NCBI RefSeq assembly: GCF_021134715.1
Contig: NC_060022.1
Coordinates: 1,183,001 to 1,247,000, forward strand
DNA: 64,000 bases
Reading direction: 5' to 3'
Source: Daphnia pulex
Lineage: Eukaryota > Arthropoda > Branchiopoda > Diplostraca > Daphniidae
The notes under the pieces were generated by a model that saw only the letters and a list, made by a program, of their open reading frames with translations, did no database searches and was not told where the DNA came from. Numbering within the stretch: the stretch's first letter is position 1; every line of letters begins with the position of its first letter. This document shows positions 58,258 through 64,000 of this stretch, one piece after another. Both the position numbers and the translations under genes were made by a program.

Positions 58258-58939
58258 CTAATAAATCTTGAAACCCTTTCCGTTGAAGGGAATGTGGACG
58301 GGGGCAACGGGGAGTTCGTATTCATGGACTGGGGCAACTGGGAGCTCGTAGACATGGACGGGAGCGACGGGCAAATGGTCACCCTTGGGCTGGAAACCAG
58401 CATCATCGGCGACCCAGGTCAAAGTGAATCGCTGGCCTTCGGGAGAGATCCAGTAAGATTTTCCCTTGTTGGTGTTGCCGAAGACTTCCTCTTTGTATTC
58501 CTTGCCGTAGTCGTCGACTTTGGTCACGATGAACTTCTTCTGTTCCTGGGCCTCTTCGCGGGTGGTACCGTCAGATCCAGCGTTGCTATACCGAAATCAA
58601 ACGGACAATTATTTATTTTATCACACACGCCTCATCACGATTTAAACCGTAACTCAAAAGAATTAAATTCAGTTTGAAATTTAGGACTCAGGACTGTACC
58701 TCCATTGGCTACTGCCATCGAGATTGCGTTCATCAGACTGGCTCACGATAACAATCTCCTTGTACTCATCTTCCTTGGTCTTGTAGCTGGAAGGAGCAGC
58801 AGCAGCAACTGCCAAGATAGCGGCGATGACGAACTGCAATAAAAATAAAAATCGTTATTATTTTACTCGACTGAATGTATTTGTATTCATTCGTGTTTGA
58901 CCGAAAGAGAATCTTATAGTTGTCCCTTACCAGTTTCAT
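58258..58939 (-). CDS. cp17, RR-1 cuticle protein
   Basis: Exons in transcript order are 58931-58939, 58700-58833 and 58258-58585, giving 156 residues. The stop is TAG, where most members use TAA. The N-terminus (PSSYKTKEDEYKEIVIVSQS) is Lys/Glu-rich, like cp18 and cp19. The junction reads WSNAGSDGTTREEA, with Asn for the conserved Tyr. The linker FIVTKVDDYGKEYKEEVFG is close to cp16. GKSYWISPEG carries Lys for Ser in the core. Two repeats precede PVHIPFNGKGFKIY. Confidence 0.92.
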
Positions 58940-58969
58940 GTTGAATATGTGAGATTCCTTTTGAAGAAC

Positions 58970-59048
58970 TGATGCTTCTTGTCAGTGAGATGCGAGCTTT
59001 TATAGCCGTCGAGGTGAAGGGCGCACTATAGTTGGGATGACCTAATTG
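58970..59048 (-). promoter_or_regulatory. cp17 core promoter
   Basis: The initiator A is at 58970, TATAAAAG on minus at 58997-59004, and CAATTAGGTCA on minus at 59038-59048, about 73 bp upstream. GAAAGTGAGAGCG on minus is near 59105. Confidence 0.78.
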
Positions 59049-60064
59049 TTTCTTATAAGGCGTAGTTTTAAAGAAACGGTGCCGTGTTCTGGGAGAGAAA
59101 CACGCTCTCACTTTCTTCGCCTTTTGGAAGTCGGCTCTAGACATACGTGCTGTATGCAAATATCTGTATCTGGTCTATCGCAGTTCTCAGTAGTTACTAC
59201 AGGCTAGAGGGCAATAAATTTCCACTTTACCCAAGGTCTCAACTTTAGTCCAAAAATGATACAATACCATACCAAACATAATTGATCGCAAATACTTAGA
59301 AATAGGAAATCATACGTAACGGACATTGCGTGCTGCATTTGCTTACATTTGTTCTGGCATTTCCTTACATGCAAAACGGGTTGTAAAATTGCATCAGTCA
59401 ATGAATAAGGTTGGCTGATTTAACACTGTACTTAGTTGTTTTACGTTCAGGGTGAGGTCTGTTATTCACGAATAAAACGGCACGGCATTGACTACTGACT
59501 TGCGGCATGACATTGAATTATTTGTTCTTTTACTGCTACTACTATTTTTTTTTAATCAGACAAAAAGCGCATTTTTTAAATTTCGCAGTAAATATACATT
59601 TCGTCCTTGGTTTCTTTTCTTGACAGCTTTTCTGCCACACACATCAAGCAGTAAAATATTACCAAATTCCCACTTTTACGCAATGTCAAAAATTCCGATT
59701 ACAGGTCATTCTGAAAATCCGAATTGATCAACTTGGCAGCAATTTCTCTTTTGGTGTTTAACATAATGGTTTAGTCGCGACTGAATTCCAGACGAACACC
59801 CATTAATTGTTTTTAAGAGACATATTGTTGTATTTAACCAGAAACTTTTACCAACAAAATTCCTGGATTTTTTTTTATTCACATATTCTTGTATGGCATT
59901 GGCATATATGTCCTTCATTCCATGGGTCAGATCGCAAGCAGCGTTAACATTGACGTGGACACTAAGTGAAATTTGGATTAACAATAAAGACAGTGTTCGT
60001 GTCACGAAACCACACACGCAGAATTCACCGAACGGAGCGAGACACCGTGTTCGGTTGTTGTCCG
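59049..60064. other. Head-to-head intergenic region between cp17 and cp18
   Basis: No protein or repeat was recognised apart from short T-runs. It contains the upstream regions of both divergent genes. Confidence 0.5.
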
Positions 60065-60148
60065 AAATTGGGTCAAACAACGAAAGTGTCGAAAGAGCCC
60101 CCCTTTCTCTGAGTATAAAAACTCAACTGTGCCCGATTCCAGTCATCA
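60065..60148 (+). promoter_or_regulatory. cp18 core promoter
   Basis: AAATTGGGTCA is at 60065-60075 (full consensus), TATAAAA at 60114-60120 and TCAGT has its A at 60148. Confidence 0.8.
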
Positions 60149-60176
60149 GTTCTACAACTCATCACACAAAGTCAAC

Positions 60177-60844
60177 ATGAAGCTGGTAAAACAATATCCT
60201 CGTCAAGTTAAATTTCATATCATTGTTTTTACTAAACATTTCTTTTTCCTCCTATGCAGTTCGTCATTGCCGCTATCTTGGCCGTAGCCGTCGCCGCTCC
60301 TTCCAGTTACAAAACTGAGGAGAAGAAATACGAGAAGGACTACAAATACCCCGAGATCACCGTCACTGGCCAATCTGATGAGCGCAACCTCGATGGCAGC
60401 AGCCAGTGGAAGTAAGTCGATCCTATTTGATTGTTACGCAAATGTTTTAGCAAATTGCCACAGGCTAACAAACATTCTTTTAAATATTATAGCTACGCCC
60501 AATCCGACTACGCCACCCGTGCCGAATCCCAGGCCCAGAAGAAATTCACCGTCACCACCGTCGATGATTACGGCAAAGAAACCAAAGAGGAAGTCTACGG
60601 AAACACCAACCAAGGATCCTCCTACTGGGTTTCCCCTGAAGGCGAGAAATTCACTTTGACCTGGGTCGCCGATGATGCCGGATTCCAGCCAAAGGGTGAC
60701 CACTTGCCCGTCGCTCCCGTCCACGTCTACGAGCTCCCAGTTGCCCCAGTCCATGAATACGAACTCCCAGTTGCTCCCGTCCACGAATACGAACTCCCCG
60801 TTGCCCCCGCCCTCCCCTACAGACGCACCGGACTCGGTTATTAA
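60177..60844 (+). CDS. cp18, RR-1 cuticle protein
   Basis: Exons 60177-60185, 60260-60411 and 60493-60844 encode 170 residues. The N-terminus is charged (KTEEKKYEKDYKYPEITVTG). Exon 2 ends TGGAA instead of TGGAG, so the residue across the intron is Asn: SSQWNYAQSDYATRAES. The linker is FTVTTVDDYGKETKEEVYG, then NTNQG, with Gln for Lys. Three PVAPVHxYEL repeats precede ALPYRRTGLGY. From the end of exon 2 to the first repeats it is nearly identical to cp19, including the intron, but the two genes end in different tail types. Confidence 0.93.
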
Positions 60845-60849
60845 ATTTG

Positions 60850-62030
60850 GTTAATTTGTGTAATGGGACACTTACATCGTGTCATAATTCCTAACCAGGT
60901 AAATTTATTTATTGAAGGAGTTCAATATATTGAAATATCTCAAACCCAAGTTGGCGCGTTGAATGTGTTATTTTCTACTTTCAAAACGATCGCAGATTTA
61001 ATATAGCAGATAGATACTGTTGGATGAACTCAAGTATGCCAGAAAACAGTTGGGAAATCCGGTATCAGGAAGAAAGTTGCACCGAGCAATTAAAACTATT
61101 CGCAAATAACGGTGGATGCGGTTCAGCGAGGAGAATTTGCGGGAATTAGAAATTTGACTTTGATCAATTAGTTTTCTACTCATTTTTTTTTTTTACAAAC
61201 GGTAGCCCAGATCTGTTGGATAATTTCCAATTAAATTCCAATTAAATTAATCCTCTAGTTCAGGTCAATTGAATTGTGTGCAATTTAATACAATCGTTGG
61301 ACGATGGATTAATCAAATTTGATCAACAGTAACAATAAGAATGCGGTAAGCGCATACCTTCTGGTGAGAGAGACTGGAGCGTAGGTAATTAAAGAAAAAT
61401 GCTGAGATTGCGGGCTACTCATTACCGGAACAAATCAAATTAAAAATGACGCTCCCCATAATCAAATAATCAAGCCCATATCGTATACCACATAATTACG
61501 GTATACTTGACAGTGACCTTCATTTTTTGCGCTTTATAGCGAGATAATTTGAAGAAAAAAAAACTGGACACATATTTTTCTTGATTAGAAATCGCTGTTG
61601 GCATTGAGGGAAGTGGTCAATACGTTTTTTGCTAATGTAAGTCACGTGTGAAAGTCACGGACGTATGAAGGACGTTGAAGTCAGTACGGCAAAAAATGTG
61701 CAAGTGATTTGCAACAGCAAAAACTAGTTGTCTGTCGAAACTTGCGGTTTATGACGCAATTGACGATCGTGAAGGAATTCCAACGGACAATTGGGTCAAT
61801 AGAGGTGGGAGCCACATATTATTTGACCGTAGGCTTTGACACAAAGGTTTCAAGGTATCTTAACATTCAAAAGCAAAATGTTTTTGTAAGCTCAAATTAA
61901 AAAAACAAACAAAAAAACATGACTACGCTCAACTTTTAAAAAGTATTTCGATTACATTTTCTCCTTATATTGCTTTACTCATATTAGGAGACAATTTCAT
62001 CAGCACTTTTACTTTCCATTTCATGCGGGT
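60850..62030. other. cp18 3' flank and orphan upstream module
   Basis: 61640-61798 carries a cp3-type module (GTGAAAGTCACGGACGTATG, then TGACGCAATTGACGATCG) ending in CAATTGGGTCA at 61788-61798. A cuticle-exon remnant lies about 250 bp further on. No intact gene was seen. Confidence 0.55.
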
Positions 62031-62049
62031 CTGCAACGAACGAACATCT

Positions 62050-62196
62050 ATGGTCTACACAATTGTAATTCTCATCGTTGTAGCGGCGATTTCATCCATT
62101 CCGGCTTAACCTGCCTTCCGTGAAAGTCGAATGGCTAAAATCACCAATAGCAGTTTACAATCCTGAGATCTCGATAGCAACAGCTGGCGATTGAGG
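62050..62196 (+). pseudogene. Decayed cuticle-gene exon 2, cp3-like
   Basis: The segment ATTCTCATCGTTGTAGCGGC, followed by ATTTCATCCATTCCGGC, resembles the cp3 leader exon. About 90 bp later AATCCTGAGATCTCGATAGC and CAACAGCTGGCGATTGAGG follow the order of the exon-2 end, where intact genes read SDERNLDGSSQW. Stops and indels have destroyed the frame. Together with the module at 61640-61798 it marks a dead paralog between cp18 and cp19. Confidence 0.6.
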
Positions 62197-62411
62197 GTGC
62201 ATATGGACTAGTCTAGCAAGAACAAGTGCTGTAAAAAAAGAAAACGGAGTGAAAGCTCAGAGGTGTGTAAAAAAAAAAACTAGTCGATTATAAGAAAATG
62301 CAACAGAGAAAATTGGAGAGTTATAGCCAATAGGAAACACCCAAATCTTAAGACCAAGCGAGCAGTAATTAACGAATAACGCGGAGAGGGCAAACAATTT
62401 CTCCATACAAA

Positions 62412-62487
62412 ATTTTAGGTCAAGAGCAGATTGCTCCTTGTCTTTCTCAACGTATAAATAAGAGAGTGATACATACAGAAGTCATCA
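62412..62487 (+). promoter_or_regulatory. cp19 core promoter
   Basis: ATTTTAGGTCA is at 62412-62422, TATAAATA at 62453-62460 and TCAGT has its A at 62487; spacing is about 70 bp. Confidence 0.75.
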
Positions 62488-62521
62488 GTTACATTCAGCT
62501 AACCGACCAATAACCAGCATC

Positions 62522-63235
62522 ATGAAATTGGTGAGTTCCCTTAGTAGTTATTTTTTTAATCAATAACTTAAAATACAGTTAGATTAAAATCTAGAAATAA
62601 TAAAAACCTAACTAATTCAGATATTCCTGCATTTTTTAAAATAGTTCGTCCTCGCCGCTATCTTGGCCGTCGCCGCCGCCGCTCCTTCCAGTTACAAAAC
62701 CGAAGAAGAGAAGTACGGAAAGGACTACAAATACCCCGAGATCACCGTCACTGGCCAATCTGATGAGCGCAACCTCGATGGCAGCAGCCAGTGGAAGTAA
62801 GTCGATCCTATTTGATTGTTACGCAAATTTTTTAGCAAATTGCCACACGCTAACAAACATTCTTTTAAATATTATAGCTACGCCCAATCCGACTACGCCA
62901 CCCGTGCCGAATCCCAGGCCCAGAAGAAATTCACCGTCACCACCGTCGATGATTACGGCAAAGAAACCAAAGAGGAAGTCTACGGAAACACCAACCAAGG
63001 ATCCTCCTACTGGGTTTCCCCTGAAGGCGAGAAATTCACTTTGACCTGGGTCGCCGATGATGCCGGATTCCAGCCAAAGGGTGACCACTTGCCCGTCGCT
63101 CCCGTCCACGTCTACGAGCTCCCAGTTGCCCCAGTCCATGAGTACGTTCTCCCCGTTGCCCCCGTCCACGAATACGAACTCCCCGTTGCTCCAGTCCACA
63201 TTCCATTCAACGGAAAGGGCTACAAGATCTATTAA
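62522..63235 (+). CDS. cp19, RR-1 cuticle protein
   Basis: Exons 62522-62530, 62645-62796 and 62878-63235 encode 172 residues. The leader is MKLFVLAAILAVAAAA. The N-terminus KTEEEKYGKDYKYPEITVTG and the TGGAA exon end match cp18, and the second introns differ at about two positions. Three repeats (PVAPVHVYEL, PVAPVHEYVL, PVAPVHEYEL) precede PVHIPFNGKGYKIY. Its first intron, promoter and 3' UTR are unlike cp18. The shared block is therefore limited to roughly 62690-63130. Confidence 0.93.
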
Positions 63236-63239
63236 GTTA

Positions 63240-63628
63240 TTGTTCCTTGAAGCAAGAAAAGTTATACGATTCGAATTTATATGGCAATGTAAATAAATGC
63301 CGACGCTCACCACCAAATTTTTTTTTCAGTTTCATTACTTTTTCAAAGACTTTTGCTGCAAAATGTTTTAACAAAAATTAGGTTGAATGTTACATTTGCT
63401 TGTAGCTCCTTCATGCTTGTAGAAGATGATGAGCTAAGCTCACGACAGGTTTATGGCGTCATTTTCTGTTAAGTAATCTATCTCTGTGTGGAACTGTTTT
63501 CGATGGACAAGTTTGTTTTCTTAACATCCCATGTCTTGAGTTAATGCTCTTTAAAAAATGGCCTTTTTGACTTCAGAAGACAAAGGGGGGAAATAGGGGA
63601 TCGGCACCGTTGTGAAAACGAACGAGGG
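63240..63628. other. cp19 3' flank, no supported gene
   Basis: Contains GTAAATAAATGCC near 63290 as a possible polyadenylation region. No coding sequence was recognised. Confidence 0.5.
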
Positions 63629-64000
63629 GGTGGCGGCAGGTCCCTCTTGGTAAAAAAAATGGCCTTGCTGCACTTTGCTTCAATTGTTTCAAGTTCAAAT
63701 ATCTTCAAATGTGATGGTTTACTCAACAGAAAAAGTTGTAAGGTACCAAAACAGGCCTGATCAGCTGATCTGCGCAGTCGTTCGGCAAATGAGATTTTTA
63801 ATGCTGAGAAAAAAAAAATCAGAGAGAAAAAACAGTTGCAGTCAACCGCCTAGCTCACGAATAAACGTAGTCTGTACTAACGATCGATTTATAATGAGCG
63901 CCATCCAAAATTGTCAAAAAGAAAAAATAGAGATCAATTTTGTCCTACCTTTATGCCTGGGAAATACAGCTAGGCGGGATAGGGTAAAGGGTGTCCTCGT
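63629..64000. repeat. Dispersed repeat, copy 4, cut by the window end
   Basis: It starts with GGTGGCGGCAGGTCCCTCTT, matching copy 1 from 2041 in the same orientation. It shares CAGTTGCAGTCAA and CCTACCTTTATGCC with copy 1 and runs off the window inside the conserved exon-like block. Confidence 0.75.

Noticed and set aside
59488-60180. Frames in the cp17/cp18 intergenic region
   Set aside because: They overlap promoter DNA of cp18 and show no conserved motif.
10949-63316. Long antisense frames over most cuticle genes (Gly/Val-rich or Leu/Pro-rich)
   Set aside because: They arise from strong codon bias and repeats of the sense genes; the sense frames have leaders, splice sites and promoters.

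Overview
The window looks like nuclear DNA of a water flea (Daphnia or a close cladoceran relative). The evidence is a dense cluster of arthropod cuticle-protein genes with short introns, arthropod TATA+TCAGT promoters, and proteins of the crustacean type in which an RR-1 chitin-binding core is followed by PVAPVH repeats. The species call is inference. No bacterial features, rRNA or tRNA genes were seen.

The main content is 19 apparently intact RR-1 cuticle-protein genes of the CPR family, labelled here cp1 to cp19. All share one architecture. A 9-nt coding exon 1 (ATG plus two codons, usually MKL) is followed by a phase-0 intron. Exon 2 holds the rest of the signal peptide and a variable N-terminal region and ends in TGGAG or TGGAA. 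A phase-2 intron follows, and exon 3 carries the RR-1 core and tail. cp1-cp7 (10.9-23.2 kb), cp12, cp15, cp16, cp18 and cp19 are on +; cp8-cp11, cp13, cp14 and cp17 are on -. A twentieth, differently built CPR gene with an extended RR domain lies at 4254-5304 (+). The products should be secreted by epidermis and bind chitin in flexible cuticle, so the cluster is one co-regulated set of structural genes.

Most promoters carry a (T)AATTRGGTCA-like element, the monomer site expected for HR3/E75-type nuclear receptors, usually 70-95 bp upstream of the TCAGT initiator. cp4 and cp5 lack it and share another upstream block. Orphan promoter modules and cuticle-gene remnants mark decayed paralogs.

The cluster evolved by duplication and gene conversion. 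cp10-cp11-cp12 are duplicated as cp13-cp14-cp15, cp8/cp9 are tandem copies, introns are shared between inverted paralogs, and 15-nt and 30-nt coding repeats vary in number. Two alternative C-terminal tails are shuffled among paralogs.

Mobile and rearranged DNA breaks up the cluster. A ~1.3-kb dispersed repeat occurs four times (2.04-3.36, 23.96-29.39, 57.05-58.02 and 63.63 kb to the window end). The second copy is split by a very young BEL/Pao-like LTR element (24369-28543, identical 287-bp LTRs, 5-bp target duplication). At 39.05-50.48 kb sits a giant inverted repeat with ~5-kb arms around a ~1.1-kb spacer. The spacer holds a truncated pseudogene of mitochondrial ribosomal protein mS35 and the start of a divergent cysteine-rich gene. 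It separates the cp10-12 and cp13-15 triplets.

The first 10 kb, apart from the 4254 gene, and most intergenic stretches hold no gene I can support.
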